Positions 8,767 through 16,677 of a DNA stretch of 63,374 nt are shown piece after piece. The position numbers were made by a program, and so were the translations under genes. Within the stretch, counting starts at the first letter, position 1, and each line of letters begins with the position of its first letter. A model generated the notes under the pieces. That model was not told the origin of the DNA and searched no databases. It saw only the letters and a program-made list of their open reading frames with translations. The DNA is from Elusimicrobiales bacterium (GTDB lineage: Bacteria > Elusimicrobiota > Elusimicrobia > Elusimicrobiales > UBA9959), in the NCBI GenBank assembly GCA_028713125.1, contig JAQTOU010000010.1:1-63374 (forward strand), in the 5' to 3' direction.

Positions 8767-9930
8767 TTATCGAGCTAAAAGCTCCAGCGCTTTTTTTAGG
8801 TCCAGGCGGCCGGTACCGAACACATCGTCGCGGCCGGGAGCGCCCAGGTCTACCGTGGACGCCAGGAGCAGGTCTATTAACTGCTGGGAGGTCAGGCCGG
8901 GTTTTACCGACAAGATCAGGGCCGCGGCCCCGGAAACGATAGCGGCGGAAAGAGAAGTCCCGTTGCTCGTTATGTAGCCGCCGCCCTTGTCGGTAGTATA
9001 AAGCGAGGAGGACGGGGCGGAGAGGTCCACATAAGCCCCGGTATTGTAAGCCGGCGGATGCCAGTCAAGATCATTGGTCGCGCCGACGACGACCATATGC
9101 GGATCGTCAGGCAGGTTAAGATTCTCCCCCTTATTGCCCGCCGAAACCACAAGTATCCCGCCCTTGTTATAAAGATATTCCGCGGCTTCCTGCACGGCCA
9201 GATTTCCGGCGGCATTGCTTATGCTCAAATTGACCACTTTTATCCCCTGGTCGGCGCCCCACTTTATGCATTTCGCGCTGTCGGCGTGATCGGTGGCGCC
9301 GTCGGCCTTATTGCTTATCTTGCCCGGTATGATGCTGACCTCCCAGTTCACCCCGGCGGCTCCGGTCCCGGTATGCCAGCCCTGCGCGCCTATCAGACCT
9401 GCTATCCGCGTCCCATGCCCATTGCCGGAGGGCTCGGTATTCCCGCTGCCATCCACTAAGTTTATACCGGCGCCGATATTTCCGCGCAGGTCCGGATGCC
9501 CGGACTCTATGCCGGTATCGCAGACCATGACCCGCACCGAGCGGCTGCCTTTGCTTTTCTGCCAGAATAGAGGGGCCTGTATTTTATCCAGGAACCATTT
9601 TTTGTCGGGCTCGCCCGTTCTCTCTTCGTCTTTGGGCGGATAAGAAAGCTCCCCCGGCTGCGCCGCAAGAACATTGTTAAAAGCTCTTAGTCTGCCGGCG
9701 AGATCGCCCGCGCCGCGCCGCGAGTCTTTCTCTTTAGCCAGATAGACGTCGCCCACCAAAGGCTCCACCTTTACGCCGGGAAAATCCCGGCGCAGGGCCG
9801 CGGCGAATTCCGCGATGGAACTGCCTTTTGAGAGTTTAAAGAAGACGGTCGCCTCCCCATTTTCCACGGCCGCCGCGCTCGCCGGCAGAGTACAGAGAAC
9901 CGCCAGCGCAAGTTCAAGTTGTATTTTCAT
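8767..9930 (-). CDS. secreted subtilisin-like serine protease (S8)
   Basis: Signal peptide about residues 1-21, then an I9-like propeptide region (about 28-100) and the S8 catalytic domain. The triad is visible: Asp138 in MVCDTGIESGHPDL, His172 in NGHGTRIAG, Ser326 in NGTSLSAAIVSG, with the oxyanion Asn266 in SAGN. GTSLSA replaces the common GTSMA. Residues about 345-387 complete the domain and there is no C-terminal sorting domain. Last gene of the five-gene secreted operon, directly abutting the protease gene upstream. Likely a degradative or processing protease acting outside the inner membrane. Confidence 0.92.
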   Translation of the reverse strand: MKIQLELALAVLCTLPASAAAVENGEATVFFKLSKGSSIAEFAAALRRDFPGVKVEPLVGDVYLAKEKDSRRGAGDLAGRLRAFNNVLAAQPGELSYPPKDEERTGEPDKKWFLDKIQAPLFWQKSKGSRSVRVMVCDTGIESGHPDLRGNIGAGINLVDGSGNTEPSGNGHGTRIAGLIGAQGWHTGTGAAGVNWEVSIIPGKISNKADGATDHADSAKCIKWGADQGIKVVNLSISNAAGNLAVQEAAEYLYNKGGILVVSAGNKGENLNLPDDPHMVVVGATNDLDWHPPAYNTGAYVDLSAPSSSLYTTDKGGGYITSNGTSLSAAIVSGAAALILSVKPGLTSQQLIDLLLASTVDLGAPGRDDVFGTGRLDLKKALELLAR

Positions 9931-10818
9931 TTAATAAGCTCCAAGCGCGGGCTCGTTCTTAAGGTTCCAGATCCCGGACGCTACGGACAAATTGCATTTC
10001 TCTCCCGGCTTGCATACTTTAAGCTGCCTGCAGCTGTTCGTCCCGTCATGGTAATGATCGGCGTGGCCGCTGGAGGTTATCCCTATTACCTCGCCGGTCC
10101 CAGCATTAAAGACAGGTGAGCCGGAATCGCCGCCGAAAGTATCCATCTCCGAATCGAAAGCCTGTCCGCTAGGCTTAATATTAAGCAGCTTCGCGGAATC
10201 CTTGAACTTCAGCGGCAGACCGTTCGAATTCCCGATATTGACCAGATCGATACCGGGAACCGCCTGCGCGTTAAGCCCCAGCCTTAGAGGCTTCCTGCCT
10301 TCCACCGGGCGGTCCAGCTGAAGGATAGCGTAATCGATATCGCCGAAATTCTGGTAATTCCTGGCGGCTATCTTTTTGCACTTATAAACGCGCTCGGCTC
10401 CCGCCTTTGTATAGTTTTTATCGCCGCTGTCCGCCAGCGCGTATTCGAAGACCCAGTTGAAGCTGTCGCAGTCGTCCTGCGACTTCACGCAATGGGCCGC
10501 GGTTACAAGCAGGTCCGGTCTGACCAGGAAGCCGGTGCAGCTGGGAACGGTGATCTCGTCCGCGAACCGGTTGCCCGGGCATTCTTTCGCGCTAAGGGGC
10601 TCGCCGTGGAGCTCCCAGTAGGAGCCGTGGTCCGTCATATGGTCCAGGGAAACCTTTCCGGCGAGGGAGCGTCCAGCTTCCCGCCAGCGCTCCGCGGCGG
10701 AAAAAAGCTCCTGCCTGTCGTCTTTTCCAAAGATAGCCCTGGAAGCGTCCCCGAAGTCAGAGGCCCGCGCCGCCCCGGTCAGTCCCAACAGAACGGCCGC
10801 CGCAATAATTTTATTCAT
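9931..10818 (-). CDS. secreted trypsin/V8-like serine protease (S1 fold)
   Basis: Signal peptide about residues 1-19, then SDFGDA (the shared tag region) and an S1-type domain. Catalytic residues are His109 in LLVTAAHCV, Asp162 in DIDYAILQL and Ser232 in FGGDSGSPVF. Several cysteines (80, 94, 110, 117, 147) could form disulfides outside the cytoplasm. The early TGFLV plus GGDSGSPV arrangement resembles glutamyl-endopeptidase/trypsin relatives; specificity cannot be read here. It sits 21 nt after the phospholipase gene and directly before the subtilase in one operon. Confidence 0.9.
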   Translation of the reverse strand: MNKIIAAAVLLGLTGAARASDFGDASRAIFGKDDRQELFSAAERWREAGRSLAGKVSLDHMTDHGSYWELHGEPLSAKECPGNRFADEITVPSCTGFLVRPDLLVTAAHCVKSQDDCDSFNWVFEYALADSGDKNYTKAGAERVYKCKKIAARNYQNFGDIDYAILQLDRPVEGRKPLRLGLNAQAVPGIDLVNIGNSNGLPLKFKDSAKLLNIKPSGQAFDSEMDTFGGDSGSPVFNAGTGEVIGITSSGHADHYHDGTNSCRQLKVCKPGEKCNLSVASGIWNLKNEPALGAY

Positions 10819-10839
10819 ATTTTCCTTCTTTGTTCGCGC

Positions 10840-12444
10840 TTACAGGAACCCCGCGCCCTGGCTGGCCGCCTGGTCCATGATACCCGGAGAGTAGTGCAAA
10901 ATGCGCTCGCTTTTTTCGAGGTCCACGTCGAAAAGCCGCGTCTCCACGTCCCTGGCAAGGCCGGGGTCGGTGACCACCATATTTAGCTCGTCATTATTTT
11001 CAAGGCTGCGGGCGTCCAGATTGGACGAGCCGAAAGTAAGCCAGCGCCCGTCCATGACAGCGACTTTTTCATGCGCCATCCGGCCTTTGTATTCATAGAC
11101 CTCGACTCCTGATTTGATAAGAAGCGGATAAGCGGCTCTGGAGGCGTGCTGCACCAGGTCCTGGTCGTTCTCCCGCGGCAGGACCACCTGCACTTTGACC
11201 CCGCGCTGCGCGGCGGCGCTCAACGCTATTATCACGTCTTTATCAGTAAAGTAAGGGTTGGCGATCCGGATGGACTTCTGTGCCGTGCAGATAGCCCGAA
11301 GATACATCGCCTTTATATTCCGGTCGCGCTGCCCTGTATGCATCACTACCTGGGCCGGAACGCCCTCCGGCTCCTCGGGAAGGTAGGGGAAAAGTTCGGC
11401 CTCCGAGAGCAGGTCGCCCCCGGAGACATACCAGCGCTCCGAAAAAGCTTTCTGCAGTTCTTTCACCGCCGGCCCCACGATAAGCGTCTGCTGGTCGTGC
11501 CAATCGACCTGGTAATGCCTCCCGATATTCATGCCGCCGGTAAAGCCCAACTTGCCGTCTATCACTATCACTTTGCGGTGGTCGAGGTGATCTTTAAGCA
11601 AAGGCAGCGGTTTCGTTATTACCCAAACGCCGCTGTCGCGCATCGACGCGATCATTTTCGCGAGTTCGGGATCTTTGTCCAGGTTAGAGCCGTAGACGTC
11701 CAGGAGCAGGCGCACTTTTACTCCGGCCCTGGCCTTCTCCTCGAGAATGCCGGTAAGGCCGCGGCCGATATTATCGGCCTGGAGCTGGAAGATCTCGATA
11801 TGTATCGATCTTTTCGCGTCCCGGAGGGCTTTGCCGCCCTCGGCCATCACGCTCGGCCCGTCGATAAGGAATTTGACCAAGTTGCGCCTGGGGCTCTCCG
11901 CCCCGGTCACCGTCTCTATATACCTGCCCAGGCCCTCCCAATCGCCAGGGGCCGCGCTGGAGCGATACCTCGCCGCAAGCATCAGGAGCGGCCGCCGGTC
12001 TTTGACCGAGCGGTAAAGCTCGCCGGGATCCAGGCGGTAGTACATCTGGTCGAAGGAAGCCGCGTCTTTGGCCGTGGCCAGGATGTTCACTATCATCCGC
12101 TCGCGCAGATCCTGCGCGCTTATCCCCTGGTAGGCGCTCTCTGTCGTGACCGAGTTCTTTATCAGGAACCGGAGCATCTCGACTTTATCCTCCGGGGTCG
12201 CCGCGGCCAGGGCAGCCGGCTTCATCGAGAGGATCTCCGACTCCCGCTTAAGGTCATAGGCCGGACGCTTTTCGGTCAAAGCCAGTGCTTCCCACCCGGC
12301 CGGCAGCGGAGTCGGTTCAGGCGCGGGCGCCAGGGCCTCCTCCCGGAATCCGGCGAGAGAGTTCTCGAACTCCCCGGCTGGCAGCCGGCCGGCCGCCCCC
12401 ATTGCCAGGGCCGAGGCTATCAGAAGTTTCAGGCTTTTGTTCAT
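10840..12444 (-). CDS. secreted HKD-family phospholipase D/cardiolipin-synthase-like protein
   Basis: A 534-residue protein with a signal peptide (about 1-22) and the tag GEFENSLAG plus a Pro-rich linker. An unknown helical N-terminal region (about 70-185) precedes two HKD catalytic motifs: HRKVIVID (His289, Lys291, Asp296) and HEKVAVMD (His458, Lys460, Asp465), each followed by the GG/GSSN element. Cardiolipin synthases have this catalytic core but carry transmembrane helices instead of a cleavable signal, so an extracytoplasmic phospholipase or transphosphatidylase is more likely. A full-length paralogue lies at 61552-63159. Third gene of the secreted operon, 23 nt after the 731-residue gene. 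Confidence 0.88.
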   Translation of the reverse strand: MNKSLKLLIASALAMGAAGRLPAGEFENSLAGFREEALAPAPEPTPLPAGWEALALTEKRPAYDLKRESEILSMKPAALAAATPEDKVEMLRFLIKNSVTTESAYQGISAQDLRERMIVNILATAKDAASFDQMYYRLDPGELYRSVKDRRPLLMLAARYRSSAAPGDWEGLGRYIETVTGAESPRRNLVKFLIDGPSVMAEGGKALRDAKRSIHIEIFQLQADNIGRGLTGILEEKARAGVKVRLLLDVYGSNLDKDPELAKMIASMRDSGVWVITKPLPLLKDHLDHRKVIVIDGKLGFTGGMNIGRHYQVDWHDQQTLIVGPAVKELQKAFSERWYVSGGDLLSEAELFPYLPEEPEGVPAQVVMHTGQRDRNIKAMYLRAICTAQKSIRIANPYFTDKDVIIALSAAAQRGVKVQVVLPRENDQDLVQHASRAAYPLLIKSGVEVYEYKGRMAHEKVAVMDGRWLTFGSSNLDARSLENNDELNMVVTDPGLARDVETRLFDVDLEKSERILHYSPGIMDQAASQGAGFL

Positions 12445-12467
12445 AGCGTTTCCTTGGTATCCGGGGC

Positions 12468-14663
12468 CTAGTCAGTCAGCGTCGCGGGATCCGCGAAGCG
12501 GTTACGCATCTGGTTAACGTCGGCGATATTGGCGTCGAAGCTGTCATTGCGGTTGTTGAAGAACTGGTAGGTCTGCGCCACGTCGGCCTCGCCTTTGACC
12601 TTTTTATCGGTGGAGAGGAAGACCTGCGCGGACACGTTGAGCGGGTCTGTCAGCTGCACAACGACCTTCAGGAAATCCTCGTAGCCGAAGTCGCTGTGAG
12701 ACTTGCCGGTGGCTACGGCCGCCAGCGTGGCGGACTGGGCTTTCCAGCCCGGCGCGTTCCTGACGGCGGCAAGGTCCTTTATCACCTCTTCGGCGCCATG
12801 GGCCAGGATCTTCACGTCGTCCATCGGGTTATAGCCCTCGGTCACGGCTATGCCGGCCATCCTTTTCTCTGCGGCCTGCCGGTCGTAGCTTACCTTGCCG
12901 GCGGCGTTCACGCTGAAGAGACCGCTGATCCTGTTAACGATATCGGGCATGAGCTCGCGCATCACGTTCAGGTAGGCTTTCACTATCGCCTGGGCCGGCG
13001 CAAGCAAAATGTCCTGCAGGCCGCGCTCGCTTATCAGCAGGCTGAAGTTCATTACTACGCTCTTGTAGGTCTTGAAAGTCCCGCCCGTGGACGGAAAAAG
13101 TTCGTGCCGGGGAAGGGTTTCCTCCTCGTTCACGCCTTCGCCTTTCATTCCCACGTAGCGCAGCACGCCGTTGGCGCGCTCCACCAGGTCGCGGGCCGAG
13201 CCGTCGGTATGTTTGACGATGCCCTCGTTCTGCTGGTACATCAGCGCGGGCAGGCTGGCTTTACCGTCGGCGCCCTCGCGATTGACCACGTAGAAGGTGC
13301 GCTCGGAGTTGTGCTTGACGTTCGCGCCCATGAAAGGCACGCTCAGGGACTTGCTGTTCGAGGTGCGTTTGCGCTCCTGCACGTGCAGCGTCTCGCCGTT
13401 CCTGTCCATTGACTGGTAGCGGTTGTAGGAAGCGCTCCAGCTCACGTCATGAGTGTTGATCACGGGCACCTGGAAGTGCAGGTTGTTCGCGTGGCCGCTG
13501 TAGATGTCGCTGCCGGAGAAAGTGGGCTTGCCCCCTATGGCCTGCAGCGCCTGGTCGGACACGCCCGACAGCTCTCCCATCCCGTTCGCGCTGGTGTCTT
13601 CCGCGGAGAAGTCGTTGAAGGGCAGCCCCAGTTCGACGAAGCGCTTGATGATGCCGAAATCGCCCTGCAGGAATTTCTCCAGCGCTTCCATCTGCCGCGG
13701 GTCTTTCGGGTTAAGCACGAACTCGAGCAGGAGTTTCTTCCCGAAATTCCTGGAATGCCCCACGGAGAGCTGCATGGAGATGAATTTGTTTATCTCTTTG
13801 GCCACGGTCTTGTTCACGAAGTTGGCCAGGATATTATCGGCCTCCCAGAAGCCGAGGTCGCTCACAGGGATCTCGGCGCTGCTGACCGAGGCCCCGACGC
13901 TGTAGACGGTAACGCGGTCCAGCCGCAGCCTGAGGCGCAGCTGGTCGTCGGCCATGCGGTAGAGCGTGACCGAAGGCCGGCGCTCCTTGGCCCCGCCCGC
14001 GGAGACGGACACATTGACCATCTCGTTGAAGGAAGCGCCCAGGCTCGCGCTGAAGGCCAGCTTCATCGAGAGCGGCAGCTTCCAGATCTCGCCGATCTCC
14101 ATTTTGGCTATGCGCTCGGCTTTGGCCGGAACCACGACTTTAACTTCGTAAAGTTTCGCCCAGGTCCCAAGCTCGTCGCAGTAGCGGGTGCTGCCCAGCG
14201 GGCGGACCACCTGAGACTTTCCTTCCAGCTGGCCGCTGATGCTGACGCCGAGTCCGTGCACCGGGGAGAAGGGGATGATGCCGTTGTCGGCCGTCAGCGA
14301 AAGCCTGAGGGCGACCTCGTCCACCAGCGCTATCTTCTGGTCGGGCGACTGCTTGAGCGAACGGCCGAAGCCGCCGCCAACTCCCAGAACGCTCACCAAA
14401 TGCGCGTTCTGGTTCAGCTTCAGCTGGGCTGCCTTGCAAATGCTGTCCTCGGTATCTTCCTTGAACTTCTCGAACCAGCGGCCGAAATCGCCGCCGGAGG
14501 GCACCGCGGTGGAGACTACGGGCGCCTTGGCCGGCTCCGGAGCGGGAACGCTAAGGGCCGAAGGCGCCGCAAGGTCCTTTAAAGAATCGAAGACGCTTTC
14601 ACCCGCATAAGAAACATTAACTCCCAGGAGAACCGCCGCAGCCGCGAATAATGTTTTTTTCAT
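12468..14663 (-). CDS. large secreted protein of unknown function (731 residues)
   Basis: No named family recognised. Signal peptide about residues 1-20, then ESVFDSLKDLAAP and a Pro/Ala linker. The body has many alternating polar/hydrophobic strands (for example 60-330 and 390-520) and a more helical C-terminal part (about 540-731), without clear membrane helices. The last residues match the partial gene at 1-75, so at least two copies occur within 15 kb. Second gene of the secreted operon (23-nt gaps on both sides). A surface or pore-like role is conceivable but unsupported. Confidence 0.7.
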   Translation of the reverse strand: MKKTLFAAAAVLLGVNVSYAGESVFDSLKDLAAPSALSVPAPEPAKAPVVSTAVPSGGDFGRWFEKFKEDTEDSICKAAQLKLNQNAHLVSVLGVGGGFGRSLKQSPDQKIALVDEVALRLSLTADNGIIPFSPVHGLGVSISGQLEGKSQVVRPLGSTRYCDELGTWAKLYEVKVVVPAKAERIAKMEIGEIWKLPLSMKLAFSASLGASFNEMVNVSVSAGGAKERRPSVTLYRMADDQLRLRLRLDRVTVYSVGASVSSAEIPVSDLGFWEADNILANFVNKTVAKEINKFISMQLSVGHSRNFGKKLLLEFVLNPKDPRQMEALEKFLQGDFGIIKRFVELGLPFNDFSAEDTSANGMGELSGVSDQALQAIGGKPTFSGSDIYSGHANNLHFQVPVINTHDVSWSASYNRYQSMDRNGETLHVQERKRTSNSKSLSVPFMGANVKHNSERTFYVVNREGADGKASLPALMYQQNEGIVKHTDGSARDLVERANGVLRYVGMKGEGVNEEETLPRHELFPSTGGTFKTYKSVVMNFSLLISERGLQDILLAPAQAIVKAYLNVMRELMPDIVNRISGLFSVNAAGKVSYDRQAAEKRMAGIAVTEGYNPMDDVKILAHGAEEVIKDLAAVRNAPGWKAQSATLAAVATGKSHSDFGYEDFLKVVVQLTDPLNVSAQVFLSTDKKVKGEADVAQTYQFFNNRNDSFDANIADVNQMRNRFADPATLTD

Positions 14664-14686
14664 ATTTTGTCCTTTGCCGCAACCTC

Positions 14687-15415
14687 TTATTTACCCCAGA
14701 GCCGCTTGTTGACCTGCACGGACCTTACGGAGGTATAGTCCACAAGCTGCATAACTTTCACCCAGGCGAACTCGTCGCCCATCTCTATCTTCGCGTAAAT
14801 GCCGTTCCCATTATCCGCGAGCTCTTTCGCGTTTTCCCCGAGCCCCGTTTTTTTCAGGATATCCAGGGCTATATCAAGAGTCGCGTCTTTTGTGAATTGT
14901 ATGGTGAAAGGGCCGGACCAGGTTTCCGATCCCGGCATCTGGAAGACTTTGCGTATGTCGAAATCCATATCTTTTGCCGCGGATGCTGTCGCGGCCGGCG
15001 CGGCGCTCTTGGCGGCTCCGGAAAAATGCCGGCGAACCTTTTCACGCTGGGCATTGTCCACGGCGTCACGCAGCGCGTCCAGGCTCCTCCTGTAGCGCGA
15101 GCCGGCCGGGAAGGAGCTGCATGCCGCATCAAGCCTTACAATAACGTCTCCCACCTGTTTTATCGTGAAAGCGCCCGGATCCCTGAGCACGGCTTCCCCG
15201 TCCCTGCACACGGCAGAAATATCGGCGGAAGCCGCTTTAGAGCAGAAACCGACGCCCGGGAATTGAGGCTCCGGAACCTGCACCAGCGCCGCTTCTTTAA
15301 CCGCCGCGGCCTTCATGGCCCCGGCCGTCTTTCCGGAGAGGTCCCCGAAATCCGCCGCGCGTACCGCGCCGGCCATCACCAGTATTGCCGCTCCCGCTAA
15401 TATTGATCTTTTCAT
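14687..15415 (-). CDS. secreted protein of unknown function, first gene of the secreted-hydrolase operon
   Basis: No named family recognised. Signal peptide (about residues 1-20), then ADFGDLSGKTAG and a VPEP linker, the shared exported-protein tag. Two Cys in the first half (58 and 69) and one near residue 98 suggest an oxidising compartment. The C-terminal half (about 150-242) looks like a compact alpha/beta domain. The start has a ribosome site (AAGGAG) and lies about 60 nt from a TAAACT -10 in the duplicated control region. Five genes follow one another from here to 8767 with gaps of 0-23 nt. Confidence 0.7.
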   Translation of the reverse strand: MKRSILAGAAILVMAGAVRAADFGDLSGKTAGAMKAAAVKEAALVQVPEPQFPGVGFCSKAASADISAVCRDGEAVLRDPGAFTIKQVGDVIVRLDAACSSFPAGSRYRRSLDALRDAVDNAQREKVRRHFSGAAKSAAPAATASAAKDMDFDIRKVFQMPGSETWSGPFTIQFTKDATLDIALDILKKTGLGENAKELADNGNGIYAKIEMGDEFAWVKVMQLVDYTSVRSVQVNKRLWGK

Positions 15416-15477
15416 GTTCTTTTACTCTCCTTAGTTCGTCTCTTCAGGGCTTCGTATTCTTTGCCGCTCCGAAACCT

Positions 15478-15614
15478 CATGATATAGTTTACCCCTCCCG
15501 CCGAATAATTCCCTGAGGCCGAGGAACCATGGCGGCCTTCTTATTTGACCCAGGAGCGCCGGCTTAGAGGAAAAGGCTTAAGTTAAGCCGTTGGCTTAAC
15601 GGATTTGTTATACT
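15478..15614. promoter_or_regulatory. duplicated divergent control region, copy 2
   Basis: This region separates the secreted operon (minus) from the XRE regulator (plus). It carries the perfect palindrome GTTAAGCC-GTT-GGCTTAAC at 15582-15600, followed after 8 nt by an extended -10, TGTTATACT (15606-15614), that ends 6 nt before the regulator's ATG. TAAACTATAT (minus strand, near 15483-15493) faces the operon. It shares the CCCTGAGGCC and CAGGAGCGCCGGCTTA blocks with copy 1. Palindrome position over the regulator promoter suggests autoregulation. Confidence 0.7.
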
Positions 15615-15620
15615 ATCGGC

Positions 15621-16481
15621 ATGAATAACTCAAAAGCTTTCGGAACCGCTTTATCCAAGGTCAGGAAAGACAAAGGCTTCACCAGCGCGCACCAATTTTT
15701 CAAGGGCGTCGGCGGGAGCAAGAGCCTGGGGCTCTCTTTCATGAGCTACTGGGACATGGAGCGCGGCAAAAAGCTGCCCAAGAGCTGGCGCCTCAGGGCG
15801 ATCATAGACGCGCTGGGGATAGGGCAGCATTCCAGCGAAGCGCAGGAGCTGGTCCGGGCCTATTTCAAGGCGCTTTCCGGCTCCGATGAACTGCTCGACG
15901 TTTTGTCGGCGCCGAAGTCAGCCGGCGCGGACCTCCCCAGCAGCGAGCTGGCCGAAGCGGCGGCCCACAGGGCAATCACCCAGCTCAGCGTCAACCTGAC
16001 CATGGACCAGTGGAAACTGCGCTGCCGCGATATGGTAACGCATATCTGCCAGGCCTTCCTCTCCGAGACCGCTGGCTGGGTCACGGTCAAAGAATTATCG
16101 GAGGCTACGAAATTCAAGCCGGAAGAAATCAAGAAAGCGCTTAAAGCGCTGGCTTCCGGGGGGCTGATAGAGCTCTCAAAAGACAAGGCGCGCGGGAAGT
16201 TCACCGGAAAAATAATCCAGCTGCTGCCTATGACGCCAGCTACGGCCGGGATAAGGGCCGCGCTGTATAAAAATTGGAATACGTGGATAGAGGACTGCAA
16301 ACGCGTAGCGCAGAGAAGGGTCACTGTGCGCATGTCGAAGGCCAGCCTCGATCAGTACCGCCAGCACCTGGCGAAAGCCGTTAATCTGGCCAATATCTAC
16401 GGTAATGCCGAAGAGAACAGGAAGGACTCGGCGATCTATTTCGTGGACGCCACGATATTCCAGATCCTGCCCAAGGACTGA
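15621..16481 (+). CDS. XRE-type transcriptional regulator (TIGR02147/DUF4423-like)
   Basis: A 286-residue cytoplasmic DNA-binding protein. An HTH_XRE-like N-terminus (about residues 8-70) contains LGLSFMSYWDMERGKKLP, the typical recognition-helix and ERGK-LP block. The C-terminal part (about 115-286) includes a winged-helix-like stretch (VTVKELSEATKFKPEEIKKA) and ends in YFVDATIFQILP, resembling DUF4423 regulators. It is divergent from the secreted operon and its promoter overlaps the palindrome, so it probably controls itself and both copies of the control region. No ribosome site precedes ATG 15621; the transcript is probably leaderless. Family assignment beyond XRE is tentative. Confidence 0.75.
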   Translation: MNNSKAFGTALSKVRKDKGFTSAHQFFKGVGGSKSLGLSFMSYWDMERGKKLPKSWRLRAIIDALGIGQHSSEAQELVRAYFKALSGSDELLDVLSAPKSAGADLPSSELAEAAAHRAITQLSVNLTMDQWKLRCRDMVTHICQAFLSETAGWVTVKELSEATKFKPEEIKKALKALASGGLIELSKDKARGKFTGKIIQLLPMTPATAGIRAALYKNWNTWIEDCKRVAQRRVTVRMSKASLDQYRQHLAKAVNLANIYGNAEENRKDSAIYFVDATIFQILPKD

Positions 16482-16677
16482 GGAGCGGACGGCTTCAGGA
16501 TCCAAGCGCCCCGCCCCTCCGGGTCCGGCCGGGGCACTATATCTGTTAATACGCCTTTATATAAGCAAACAGAGTTTTTAAAGTGCTACAATCTTTTTTT
16601 ACTCAATAACCGCGCCCGGTTCAGCCGGGTTCGGCCGGGGGCCTTTTAATTTCGCCGAAACCGCCGAGGTATACAGA
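16482..16677 (+). promoter_or_regulatory. promoter and GC-rich leader of the fibronectin-repeat gene
   Basis: An extended -10, TGCTACAAT (16584-16592), with a following T-run lies about 85 nt before the gene. The leader has overlapping CCCGG/CCGGG inverted repeats (about 16614-16650). Upstream, GCCCCG/CGGGGC (16508-16535) may be a weak terminator for the regulator, but it lacks a U-tract. Confidence 0.5.

Noticed and set aside
10840-12444. Calling this gene cls (cardiolipin synthase)
   Set aside because: The catalytic motifs fit, but the cleavable signal peptide and missing N-terminal membrane helices do not.
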